From Agapanthus africanus (Eukaryota > Streptophyta > Magnoliopsida > Asparagales > Amaryllidaceae), in assembly GCA_030015575.1 (NCBI GenBank), contig JASDDO010000006.1:203551632-203615631 (forward strand): DNA of 64,000 nucleotides. The letters are read 5' to 3'. Positions 34,571 through 45,776 of the stretch are shown here, in pieces. The position numbers and the translations under genes were made by a program. The first letter of the stretch is position 1, and every line of letters starts with the position of its first letter. Below the pieces are notes generated by a model. The model saw only the letters and a list, made by a program, of their open reading frames with translations, made no database searches and had not been told where the DNA came from.

Positions 34571-34930
34571 AATCAGAGCAAAGCTCTGTTTTGAATTTCA
34601 AAATTCAAAAATTGAAGCAACTCTTCAGATTCTGCGCGCTGCGCGCCACGTGTCAAAAGCAGACGCGCCAGCGGCAGGAGCGTTGCGCCCTAGGCAGCGC
34701 ACCCCTAATCAGAGCAAAGCTCTGTTTTAAAATTTGAAATTTGAAATTTAAAAGTTGAAGCAACGCTTCAGATCCAGCGCTCTGCGGTGCGCGCAACGAG
34801 TCGAACACGGGTGCGCTAGCGCAGTTGCGCTGCGCTCTGCACTGCTCGCCACGTGTCGAACACGGGTGCGCTAGCGCAGTTGCGCTGCGCTCTGCGTTGC
34901 GCGCCACGTGTTGAACGTTGGTACGCTAGC
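34571..34930 (+). repeat. GC-rich tandem repeats with G-boxes upstream of TATA
   Basis: Units of about 136 bp (starts near 34571 and 34707), each opening with the hairpin CAGAGC-AAA-GCTCTG, then shorter units of about 55 bp with the palindrome TGCGCTAGCGCA (34812-34823, 34867-34878). CACGTG occurs at 34647, 34850 and 34905, in a CCACGTGTC context resembling an ABRE. Position upstream of the TATA box suggests U3 enhancer repeats; that is inference. Confidence 0.6.
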
Positions 34931-35173
34931 GCAAGGTGCGCCAACGCTGGAATTAAAAATTCCCCACCATCAGATCAAAAGATCTACCAATAATAAATTA
35001 TTAATTAATCAGAACTAAAATTCTGTTATGAAAAGATTTTTCAATCTTATTGAAACAAGAAGATTATCTTCTGTAAAACAGAAGCCTTAGGATCAAAGAT
35101 CCAACGGTGGGAAATATTCCCAAATCAATCAGAGAAAGATCTCTTAAAACTGATTTAGCAACTCAATTGGCCC

Positions 35174-35181
35174 TATATAAA
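35174..35181 (+). promoter_or_regulatory. TATA box of Gypsy-3 LTR promoter
   Basis: TATATAAA in a GGCCC-rich frame, followed about 15-30 bp later by AGACTTCAAGTCT (35189-35201) and a CA-rich then GA-rich stretch typical of plant 5' leaders. A start near 35205 is expected. Orientation agrees with the plus-strand Gypsy-3 body. Confidence 0.55.
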
Positions 35182-35699
35182 GGCCCCTAGACTTCAAGTC
35201 TCACATACAGAAAGAGAGAGAGAAAACCCTCTGCAAACTTTGAAAAAAAAAGAAGAAGAGCAAGCTTTTAGAAAAAAGAAGATCATTTCTTCATATTCAA
35301 GGTAAAGAACAATGTTCTTGAACAACAGAGATGAAACCATCTCGTAAAAAGAAGAATCATCTTCTAAAAAGATCATAGATCTGAAAAAAGACCAAGGTCT
35401 TTAATAAAAAGCAAAAGATCAAAAGATCTAATAATCATAAAAAATTAACAGAAGGATTTTACTTCATTCACAGATCTTTGATCTATAAAAGCATAGCCTT
35501 TTTATAGAACTTTTTGTTCATGAATCTTGAGGCAAAGCCTCCCTTAAAAGAAGAACATAAATTTGTTCTTTGATCTTAAAATTGATCAGATGCGCTTTGC
35601 GCTACTGAAAAGTGCCTTGCAATCATGAACTGCGCTTCTGCGCTCCTTGGACCGGCGCTCAGCGCCAAAACATGCCACGTGTCAACCACGTATGCAACT

Positions 35700-36000
35700 T
35701 GCGCTTTGCGCTTCTAAAATAGCGCACTGCGCTCATCATCTGGCGCAAAGCGCCAAGCACGCCACGTGTCACTCACGTGTATGCTACTCAGCAGAAGTGC
35801 ACTGCGCTCTTTGACTGGCACAAAGCGCCTGACACGCCACGTGTCACTCACTTGTGCGCTACTCAGCAGAAGCGCAATGCGCTCAACATCTGGCGCAAAG
35901 CTCCAAGCGCGCCATGTGTCACTCACGTGTGCGCTACTTAGCAGAAGCGCACTGCGCTCTTTGACTGGCGCAAAGAGCCTGACGCGCCACGTGGCGTACT
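35700..36000 (+). repeat. Downstream GC-rich tandem repeats (about 85-90 bp units)
   Basis: At least three units, each with an AGCGCACTGCGCTC-like block, a TGGCGC-AAA-GCGCCA hairpin (perfect at 35741-35755, degenerate later) and CACGTGTCACTCACGTGT. G-boxes are at 35763, 35774, 35838 and 35988, among others. No gene: frames across it differ between units. Confidence 0.7.
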
Positions 36001-36388
36001 GTCAGAACACACACAGTTCTGATGAATGCTATGCATTCAATGCAAGACAAAATATGTCAGAGCCCAATGCTTAGCATTATTAAAAGGGCTGAGCCCAAAT
36101 GAAGGTTTAATAGCCAGAACAAAAATATGTTAAAACATTTTAATTGGACTTAGCCCGATTCTGGCCATAAGTCCTCAATTCAGACTTAACTGAGCTAATG
36201 TGCTCATAATTTAATTAATTGGTCTTAGTTCCAAATTGGGCTACAGATCACTTAATTCACCCTGGTTCAAGGGTACATCTCTTCACTCCTTTGATATTTG
36301 TCGTTGTAATTCCTCAACGTCTTCAAAGAGGTGACGGGTCCGGACAACCACACATTTCATAGACTACGACGTCTCTAAACTACGGACT

Positions 36389-37324
36389 GTGGGGTCCTTA
36401 AACTCATGGATTATGATGTCCTTAACCTCGACCGTGATGTCTTAAAACTAACATCGGACTGTGGGGTCCTTAAACTCATGGACCATGATGTCCTTAACCT
36501 CGACCGTGATGTCTTAAAACTAATATCGGACTGTGAGGTCCTTAAACTCATGGACTATGATGTCCTTAACCTCGACCGTGATGTCTTAAAACTAACATCG
36601 GACTGTAGGGTCCTTAAACTCATGGACTATGATGATCTTAACCTCGACCGTGATGTCTTAAAACTAACATCGGACTGTGGGGTCCTTAATCTCATGGACT
36701 ATGATGTCCTTAACCTCGACCGTGATGTCTTAAAACTAACATCGGACTGTGGGGTCCTTAAACTCATGGACGATGATGTCCTTAACCTCGACCGTGATGT
36801 CTTAAAACTAACATCGGACTGTGGGGTCCTTAAACTCATGGACTATGATGTCCTTAAGCTCGACCGTGATGTCTTAAAACTAACATCGGACTGTGGGGTC
36901 CTTAAACTCATGGACTATGATGTCCTTAACCTCGACCGTGATGTCTTAAAACTAACATCGGACTGTGGGATCCTTAAACTCATGGACTATGATGTCCTTA
37001 ACCTCGACCGTGATGTCTTAAAACTATCATCGGACTGTGGGGTCCTTAAACTCATGGACTATGATGTCCTTAATCTCGACCGTGATGTCTTAAAACTAAC
37101 ATCGGACTGTGGGGACCTTAAACTCAAGGACTATGATGTCCTTAACCTCGACCGTGATGTCTTAAAACTAACATTGGACTGTGGAGTCCTTAAACTCATG
37201 GACTATAATGTCCTTAGCTTCGACCGCGATGTGTTTAAACTAACAGCGGACCGAGATGTCCTGAAACTAACATTGGACTGTAATGTACTTAAACTAACAT
37301 TCGACCGCAATGTCCTTAAACGAA
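36389..37324 (+). repeat. 72-bp minisatellite, 12 to 13 units
   Basis: The anchor GTGGGGTCC recurs at 36389, 36461, 36533 and on to 37253 with a period of exactly 72 and no indel. The last units are degenerate. Each unit is built from three related subunits of 21, 27 and 24 bp that end in GTCCTTAA-like sequence and contain GGAC-(6 nt)-GTCC inverted repeats. Because 72 is a multiple of three, a 328-codon frame stays open (36406-37392). Differences between units are nearly all amino-acid changing, so I do not call it a gene. Confidence 0.9.
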
Positions 37325-37591
37325 ATAACAGAGGCAGCCCAAACGCTCTCTTGTTGGATCTAAATGATCCTGTTAAGTTGATCTTAGTCTAGAAATTAGA
37401 CTAATGTGTCCTTAACAAACGTTTAAGTTGATCTTAGTCTCAAATGGGGCTAACGTATCCTTAAACCCAACCCCCAAACCCAAATCTAAGAAAGATACGG
37501 ATTTAGACTAATCCACGTCCTACGGGAGACAACATAAATTAGTCTCCGTATACAATCCACGGGCAACCAACCAAAAACAAAACAAACACAC

Positions 37592-39787
37592 TGTAAGGTT
37601 CCTAGACACACTCATGAGGTTCCACAAGGCATCAACCATGCCAAATTCAAAAATTTATGTGCCGAGAAACCCTATGCAAGATCGTTAACTAGAGGATAGG
37701 CGAAACAAAATGCAAGTTAACAACTTTAACTCTAAGTGAAAGGGATTGCAACCTTTGTAGATCCGGTCCTCCACTTCATTAGCTCCGTGTAAACGTCCCC
37801 ATCGCTGCGATCGTGAACTCCGGACTCTATAGAAGCTCCACGAGAAGAACGAACGTGCATGCTACGTTGACTTCGAGGCCGAAGATGATCTACGTCGGGG
37901 AGACACAAACTCACGCTATTCCTTCACTAGGTCATAAACTTTGTGAAGAGAACACACTCTACTACATGGCAAGTGGTAGAGGATGAAGAAGCAGGAAGTG
38001 GGCTCACTTTAGAATTGATTTTCTCACTCTTTTGCTCAAGGGCACCATTGGAGCTAGTAAGCTTTGGATGGAGCTTGATGATGAAGAAGAAGAAGAAGAA
38101 GAAAGAAAAATTATCCATCCAAATGAAAACTTATCCAATAAATAAAATGGCACATGGTTGAGTTAATCCCTCATGCTTAACTCATGTAGAGAATTAACCA
38201 AGGCTTTAGGTTAAAGGTTAGGTTAAAGAATATCAAAAGAGTGGACTTTGTCAAAGCTTCTCCAAGCTTCTTCAAGCTTGATTACTTTGACTAAGTTAAA
38301 CCCTTTTGTTAAATATTAAGATAAACCAATAACCCTAATCTTTACCCTAATCTTGGTATGAGTCTCATACACCCATCTTGTGTGTATCATCAAGCATGAT
38401 ATAAACATGTACACTTGCATATATCATATATAAACACTGTGCACATACTAGTGAGAAAATAATCATAAGTGAGCTAATACTAGTTAATGCAATGTAATAT
38501 ACAAATATATAATTATGCATTAAATTATTAAATCAACTCTTGATTTAATAATCCGGCTATAACTGACTAATATCAAATGTAATAACTTATCGAATCAACA
38601 CTTGATCCGATAACCAGGCTATATCGCATACAACCGATCAATGTCACCGAATCGCTAGAATAGAATACGGTATCTCATATCGTATTAATCTCGTTCCCGC
38701 ACATATCACATATGTGCTCCTACTCCGTTTCGCTTGAGCCAGGAAACCTCTGTGTATGACTCTAAAGACTCGTCAATACGCGGCAAGTAGGTGATGATCA
38801 TATCAAACACCCACAAGCCGCAAGCGGTGTGCTAAACGTAACGGCCACCCGGGTATTGAGCGATCAGAAGATCAACAAGCAAGCCCGCTAGTTCTCCTGT
38901 GAATCCAATCAGTAACACTACCGTACAGTCCGGTCTCGTCGTCTGATATGTCGCATATCTCGCCTAGGGGTGGTAAACGTCAGACCCCAGTAGCTCGATA
39001 AGTCGTGTCGATATGAGGTCTATAACAGTTCGAGAAACTACCGGTAACACTTACCAGTAAATCTCAGCAACCCTGGCCAGGGATTTCCTCTTATAGCCAA
39101 TCGAACACAGCACAACATCAACTCCCTATACCGGGAGAGACGAATCCCCTCCTACCGCTCATTGCCTCCATGTGATTCGGGACTGTACCCAAAAACCACC
39201 GTTTTGCACGCCCTCTTGGACGTGGTAAGTGGGAAATCAAAGCACAGTGGGAATCATACAAGTCTCTATGACGATCTCGGGTGAACAGACTACTCTGTAC
39301 CAGTGTCACTGGAGAACTGCCATCTGACGTGAGGTATAATACCATCTGGGAGTTCTCGGCGAGTCCGTCCAGTGTACCCAGTCTCCACTGAGCACCCGTA
39401 CACCATCCTTGATGTCAAACACCGATGGATATGGGATCATCCATCGCCCATCATATAGGTCAAGATGGTGTATACGCTAGTCTACTCTGGTGTATCGATG
39501 CCCTGTCTCGATACACCCTTGACTAGGAACAGTATAGGATGTACTCGTAGACTTCTGTGGCCCCACTAGTATGATCTCATCATAGTCCCAGTAGTCGAGT
39601 ACATATCCTAAGGGCTTTACCAACATGTAACAGAGAGACAATCATGTGTACACGTTAAGGTAAAGTGTAACCAGATAGCATACTATCATGTCGAGCAAGA
39701 AAGTCCTCCCTATATATGTCCAAGCATCCACTACAATATACATCGTATGTACAGTAATGGCCTCTAGGGCATACCATATAACTAACA
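37592..39787 (-). repeat. Copia-4 3' LTR (2196 bp)
   Basis: In element orientation it starts TGTTAGTTATATGG and ends AACCTTACA. It aligns end to end with the split 5' LTR and with the Copia-3 LTR. It contains the twin hairpins at 38524-38613. Confidence 0.94.
38524..38613 (-). other. Twin hairpins in Copia-4 LTR
   Basis: Hairpin 1 (38524-38552) has 13-bp perfect arms and a 3-nt loop. Hairpin 2 (38587-38613) has 12-bp arms and a 3-nt loop, with one A-C mismatch on the plus strand that is a G-U pair in the sense (minus) transcript. Both are followed by a GGCTAT block. The 5' LTR copies are at 46718-46746 and 46781-46807. Confidence 0.7.
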
Positions 39788-39802
39788 ATCTCCCACTTGC
39801 AC
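39788..39802 (-). other. Copia-4 polypurine tract
   Basis: Reverse complement GTGCAAGTGGGAGAT, the same as in Copia-1, directly next to the 3' LTR. Confidence 0.9.
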
Positions 39803-42640
39803 TAGGGCCATCTGTTGTGGTATCACATTCCCAACAATTATCTACGGTTGAAGTATCTCATACTCAACCATCCCATAAAAGTCTCTACTGGGAAAAAGGC
39901 CTTCGTGAGTGGATCCGCGCTGTTGTCCTCCGTGTCTTTTCTCCTAACCTCGATCTCCCTGGAGATCAAACCATCTCCATGATCAGGTGATACTGCCTAA
40001 GAATTATAATCTGGATTTCTGATGGACGGTGGTTCCTTGGCTAAAGCCACAACTCCATTGTCACACAATGGTAGGAACGAAGTTCATCACATGAACATAT
40101 ATACACCCCAGACTGCCTCTTTGGTAGTATCTTTGGTAACGATGTATCTTGCCTTTAATAGTCTAGTTAGTCACGGTATCTAGCTTGGAACTCTTCCAAC
40201 ATACCGTCCCTCCACTGAGGTAAAGACAGATGCCTGCGACTGACTTTCAGTCGTCCTTATCACCCTGGAACCTTTACAGTGATTCTCCCCAGGATCGATT
40301 GATACATCTCACTACAACTAGTGAGTATCCTAACATCCAATTAGATCCTATCTCATAGATCCAAAACCCAAGATTTAGGAGGTATCAATTTGATCCTTTA
40401 TGGAGAATCTTTGTGATAAGCGGAGATTGACCGATTGTAGCATAGGAAACTCTTCCTTATCAAGAGTATGTCATCCACGTACTCTTCGAGGATCACCACC
40501 ATACTCCCTACTACCTTTTTGTTTATACAAGGTTCATCTACCATTTTGATGAAGTCAAACTCTTTGACTACCTCATCAAAACAGATGTTCCAACTCCGCG
40601 ATGCCTGCTTTATCACATAAAACATCTTGCACACGACTTTCCGCTGCTCCTACTGTTTACGAAGCCCTCTGGCTGTGTACTTTTAGGCGCTCTCTTCTAA
40701 ACAATTATTTAGAAAAGCAGTCATGACACCCAACCATCAGATATCGTAGTCATGGTATCTAGCCGTGGCAAGTAGGATCTGGATGGATCTTAAGCATAGT
40801 CCTAGAAAAGGTTTCATCATTAGCCACAACTGGTCTACGACGCAAACCTTTAACAAGTCTAGCTGTGAAAGTCTCAACTTTTCCATGTATACCAAGTAAT
40901 CTTTTCAAGATATACTTACTCCTGAGGGGTATTTAACCCTTCAGATAAAACAACCAAAGTCCATACTTTGTTGTGTAAAAGAATTCCATCTCAGATCGAT
41001 AAGCATCCAGCCATTCTTACAGAGTCCCATTCCTGATGGCCAGCCCGAAACTAGTTGGGCCATCATCTCATGATGCAATCCTCGCTCCCACTGTCATAGA
41101 GAAACCGAAGTAACTCTCAGGTGGGTGAGGAACCTTACAATATCGGCGGAGAGGCTGAGGTCGTTGGAATCTACTGAATCCTTTGGTTCTACCAAATCAT
41201 CTGCTGCAGTTTGTATAGCTGGACCTTTCCAGTTCTACATAACAGACCTTGCCTCGAGCTTGTCCGGATTTTACTTTTAGACATAGTCCGGACAACCCCA
41301 AATCTTAACCAACTTAAGATATGGGCTCTTCCCTTTCCATATCACATATGAAGTGGTAGGCAACTGATTTGATTTGAACCCTATTCAATAGGTATGCAGC
41401 TTCCTCAAGTGCACAACTCCCAAAAGGAAAATAGGAAACTCAGTAGTACTCATCATAGAGCACACCATATCAATATATGGTGCAATTGCTCCACCCCGAT
41501 ATACCATCGTGCTATGGTGTATACGGAGGAGTATTGCTGAGAGAGAATCTCATTCTCCTTTAGAATAATCCAGGAATTCCGTGCTCAAGTATTCTCCTTC
41601 TTGATCACATCAAAGGACATAATACTTATACCTGTTTTGGTTCTCCACTTCTAACATATATTCTGTGAATATCTCAAAAGGTTCGGACTTGTATTTCAAC
41701 AGGAATATATGTATGAATCTTAAGAGATCATCAGAGAATATAATGAAGTACAAAGAACCGGTCTTGGCATGTGTAGACAGGGACTTTCATACATCAGCAT
41801 GTATCAATCCCAAGAGTTCACTAACTCTTTCTCTGTTTCCAATAAACAGAGCTATGGTCATCTTATCTTTGTGATATGACCGGCAAGTTTCACAAGATGT
41901 AAATTCAAACAGATTTAAATATGCATCTATATGTAACTTCAGCTAGTCAGGTCGCATTGATATAACCTAGTCTACAATGCCTCAAAAAGGATTCGTTCAT
42001 TTCTGAACTATTCCTCTTGTGTGTGTTCTGTATACTAAGAACTGTAGTTTGATTTAGAACGTCAATGCTTTTAGATAACGTGCCTAAACCGATCAACTCT
42101 TGATATAAGAAATGTTCAAAACATTATCCAACAATACAAAATTATATCCTTTCTTTACTAATAAAGAGACTGATATGATTTCGTATATCAGGTTCGGTAT
42201 CTAATAACATTTGTTCAGAATCAATGTATTCTGGTAATACAGGGTGATAGTGACCAACAAACTTGGCTGCAACACTTGCACCGTTTTCTGTCTAATGAAA
42301 CTTATCACCCGTTCTCAGTTCTCTACCTATCTGTAGCCCATGTAACAGATTACATATGCGGGATCCTGATCTGGTATCACATACCCAGGACGTAAAGGAT
42401 ACTGAGAAACAGTTCTCTGTAATGAACACACCCGAAGATGATTCATCAACATGCACTTTCTTCGTTTGGGTTGCACGGGAAATCTGGTATTCCCCAATTT
42501 CTTTCTCTTTCTTATAACAATTATAAGTTGGAGCTGGGACCAACGTTCCCCAGCTCCGTATAACAAGCGGGTTCGGTCAATACATCCGTTTTATTATCTT
42601 GATTAAGGCGTGATATGGTCGCTACCTGAAGAGAGAGAGA
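39803..42640 (-). pseudogene. pol: Copia-4 gag-pol relic
   Basis: Minus-strand traces in copia order: a few gag start codons near 42600, then directly the knuckle/protease region (42292-42543, protease reduced to CDTRSGS), the pre-integrase segment (about 41900-42230, matching Copia-2), an integrase C-terminal piece with a KIWGCP-like block (near 41290), and RT with YVDDILL (40398-40634). Nearly all of Gag is missing. Stops and frameshifts are frequent. The whole is about 1.1 kb shorter than in Copia-1, so the element depends on a helper. Confidence 0.85.
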
Positions 42641-45600
42641 AGAAAACACTCAGCGTATGCTCTTGCAAGATAAAATTGGTTATTATTTTATCTAATCAGG
42701 ATGGCTCCCACTGTTTTAATCAAATCTTCCTTCAAACCCTAAAGGAAAGACTAGCCGGGATTAATTACACGCTACAAGTTCGCCAATCTTTCAGCCAGGC
42801 CAGTGTCGGTACTTTGAGGGAGGTTCCCCGTGCTTTCGCACGGACCTAATTAAAGTAAACCTCGTTTTCCCAGAGGCGTAACCCCGTTAACACCTTTCTA
42901 GACACCTACTTGATCGGCTAATTGTAATGTGTAAAACTCTCCCAGGAGTAACTCTTACTCGCAGCGGGTATCGGGATCCAACTATCTCATAGAAGGTATG
43001 CAATCCCATTGCAAATTTCAACACTTGAAATTCCGATAATATTTTGCCCCTAACGTGCTATGACCTTGACGAAAGCCAACAAACCATAGCCCGCTAGTCA
43101 AGTTCAACCCGTACATTTCTTGACTGAATTAAACCCACCCGCACGACCCTTGACGAAAGCCAACAAAGCCGTACGACTACCCTAATCCAATCGCATCGTA
43201 TGCTGCAGATAAGCAGCATATAGCTACCGCACACTACACCTTGACGAAAGCCAACAAATGTAGCACGAATACTATATACAACTTATCTGAAATGACGGAG
43301 GGCTACAATAGGTTTTTCTGAAAACCTATTGCGTAATGAACTTGATATCGTTGTAGAATCAAATGATTTTAAAATGGAGTGTTTTTTTAGGCTTTTCTAG
43401 TTTTGCTAAAGGGGTCACTCCCGGTGAAGGGATCGTCGGCCCTTTCCTCATCGAATAAGGTGCAAGATATATCATATATATCACTATGCAAAGCAAAAAC
43501 TCCAAAAGCAATAAAAAGACAAACCGAGGGGTGTAGCATCTGCCAGTTATTGCTAAAGGGGTCACTCCTGGTGAAGGGATCTCGGCCCTTTCCTTATCGA
43601 ATAAGGTGCAGGATGTTCTACAAGGAACACCGCGATGCAAAGCAAGAACTGTAGCTACCTGTTTTTGAAAATTCGATTCCACAACATCTTTTAGGTTTTT
43701 TTCTTGCATTAATCATATTAATGAAGTCCCATCATTTAAGTCACCTAAAACATCACAGATAAATACGGCGTACACTTATGCCATCCGCATTCGCCTCGAT
43801 GTCCCCTCGTGCACCGTTAGGTTAGGTAACTAACGCAGAGCGGGGCAGGGCTAGCGCAGGTGTAAAACATAAGTAACGTCTATATAATATATCGTATATA
43901 CTATATACAGTATATATCACAACATATCAAATGATCACATCACAGATATCGCAGCAGAAGAAACATATATGAAATATTGGATATACTAGGACGTCCGTGT
44001 TTTCAATACGAGCCTGTATAAAACACGGATTCCACGGTCGCAATGAATAGCCAAACCCACATCCCTAGACCCCTACGAGAGCGGCAAGTAACATTGCCAA
44101 TTCTAGGGTTAGGAGCCCCGGTCTCGACTCCTCGAGATGGTCTCCCACTGGACCCTAGAACCCGGTTACTTGTGCTCCCCGACTTGGGTCTGCCTAATGC
44201 GGAAAAGTAAATAATATACAATGGTGACATCATCCTCAGCCCGGAAGTGCCCCAATAAAAGAATATTACATACAAATGAATTTTACATGAATGCAAAAGA
44301 AAAACTCTCATCTCACATAAAACCCCCGGCTATTCAGAATGCGACGATCCAATATAACATATCACAGCAACACATAATATCTCATATCATCAACGTAAGC
44401 AAGTATGCGTATCCCGATTGTCGTTGATGTATAGCAACGAAGCCGGCGATACACCACATACTACGCTTACGGTCACAGAAAAGAAAGTGTAAAACTACAA
44501 CAGTTGGAATCCGCAACCTTCTTAGACATCATATGCCTATCCAAATAAATTCCTTAGACATCGCATGCCTAACATTTATAAACCCCGCATTTTAGTCTCA
44601 TTATCGAAAACTCTTTTCAATATCAAGTCGGCAATTCAACAGGATTCCCGACATCCTGATCGAATGCTCGTCGCAAACTTTAGTAGACGGCTGCACCCCC
44701 GGATGCCGTCGACGAAGTGCACTAAGGCGGAACACCGCTGCTGCGAGCAACCGAACGTATGCTTTTGGCTACGGGGTTCTCCTACAGTCACTTGGTCGGG
44801 GCTATGGGGCATGGTTCTGTCTATTAAGTTTACCGGCGAGTATCCGCGTACGCTACGTGATTGCGACGGACTTTTGATCAAATCAAAATTCCGTGGCAAC
44901 CGATCAAATGAGACTAAAGTGCTATGTTTATAACATTCAAATCAGTTATCTCATAACAATTTGTGGATTCCAAATATTGTATTACATTCCAGATAAATAG
45001 AAAATGTTAAACTTTCCGATCGAACAATCAAACACCCAAGTTTTCCCGAAACAGCTCAACACTTGAAATAACTTTAAAAACATCCATTTCATGCCACAGT
45101 ACCAACGGTCCAGCAGTAGAAGGGTCAAGCCAACGCCTCACATGTGGCACGCCGTACTGCCCTAAACCCTAAGGTTCAAAAGGCAGTTCAAGACGGTCAC
45201 ATAATCGAGTTAAGGTTTGTTGTCTTCTAGAAGGTCCATCACGTTACTTGCACTACTTAGACGTTCTTAAACTACGGAAAAATCCAACACTTGGAAATTT
45301 TCCGGGTCGGAAAAAAGTGAGTTATTGATATCCTGGTCGAACTTTTTAACACGTTCTAATAATACCCGGTAAAACAAAATAAACAAAGTTAAATAATCCG
45401 ATCGAATCATCGAATCCCAAATACAACCCAGAAAACTCAACTCTTGAGTATAAATAAAAAATACCCAGAAAACAGAGGAATTACAGACGGGCATTACTGT
45501 GCAAGGCACGTGCCAAGATTCGTTTTTATGGCCGCGGAACTGCCGCGCAAGCTAGGGTGGGGCCGCGGTTCCGCGGCGCATTAGTTGAATAAGGGGCACC

Positions 45601-45763
45601 GTGCTCCACAGTAACTCCAAGAAAACCCTGCTAAATTTTTGAATATTTTTCATTTGGAAAAAACCACATTTTCAGAAAATGTCCAGAAAAGGGTTTGATT
45701 TAGGGTTTCGGGGTTTGATCGGATTTCTAACATCGTCTACACTTCGTCTAAAGCTCTAGCTAT
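42641..45763 (-). other. Copia-4 leader
   Basis: About 3.1 kb, longer than the Copia-1 leader, with no supported gene. It contains three hairpin motifs in sense orientation (near 43064, 43149 and 43240) and a tandem duplication of about 135 bp (starts near 43416 and 43551) that is absent from the Copia-1 and Copia-2 leaders. The LTR-proximal part aligns with the Copia-3 leader. Confidence 0.85.
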
Positions 45764-45775
45764 GCTCTGATACCA
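45764..45775 (-). other. Copia-4 primer binding site
   Basis: GCTCTGATACCA on the plus strand, the perfect minus-strand tRNA-Met site, one base from the LTR. Confidence 0.93.
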
Positions 45776-45776
45776 C

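Larger units (their letters stand above)
34561..37591 (+). repeat. Gypsy-3 5' LTR, left part
   Basis: Continuity with 59342-59640 is shown by the cacac target duplication of Copia-4 (37587-37591 and 59337-59341) and by the same micro-hairpin texture on both sides. In order it holds GC-rich tandem repeats, a TATA box (35174), a hairpin-dense transcribed region, more GC-rich repeats and a 72-bp minisatellite. The exact left end is unknown. Confidence 0.7.

Noticed and set aside
36389..37324. Possible CRISPR-like array
   Set aside because: Units are contiguous with no unique spacers, the setting is a plant LTR, and no cas gene is present.
36406..37392. 328-codon ORF with a Leu/Asp repeat
   Set aside because: A 72-bp period keeps any stop-free frame open; unit differences are mostly amino-acid changing and the tract lies in an LTR.
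43359..43709. 116-codon ORF in Copia-4 leader
   Set aside because: Its internal repeat comes from the 135-bp tandem DNA duplication; it is not conserved in the other leaders.
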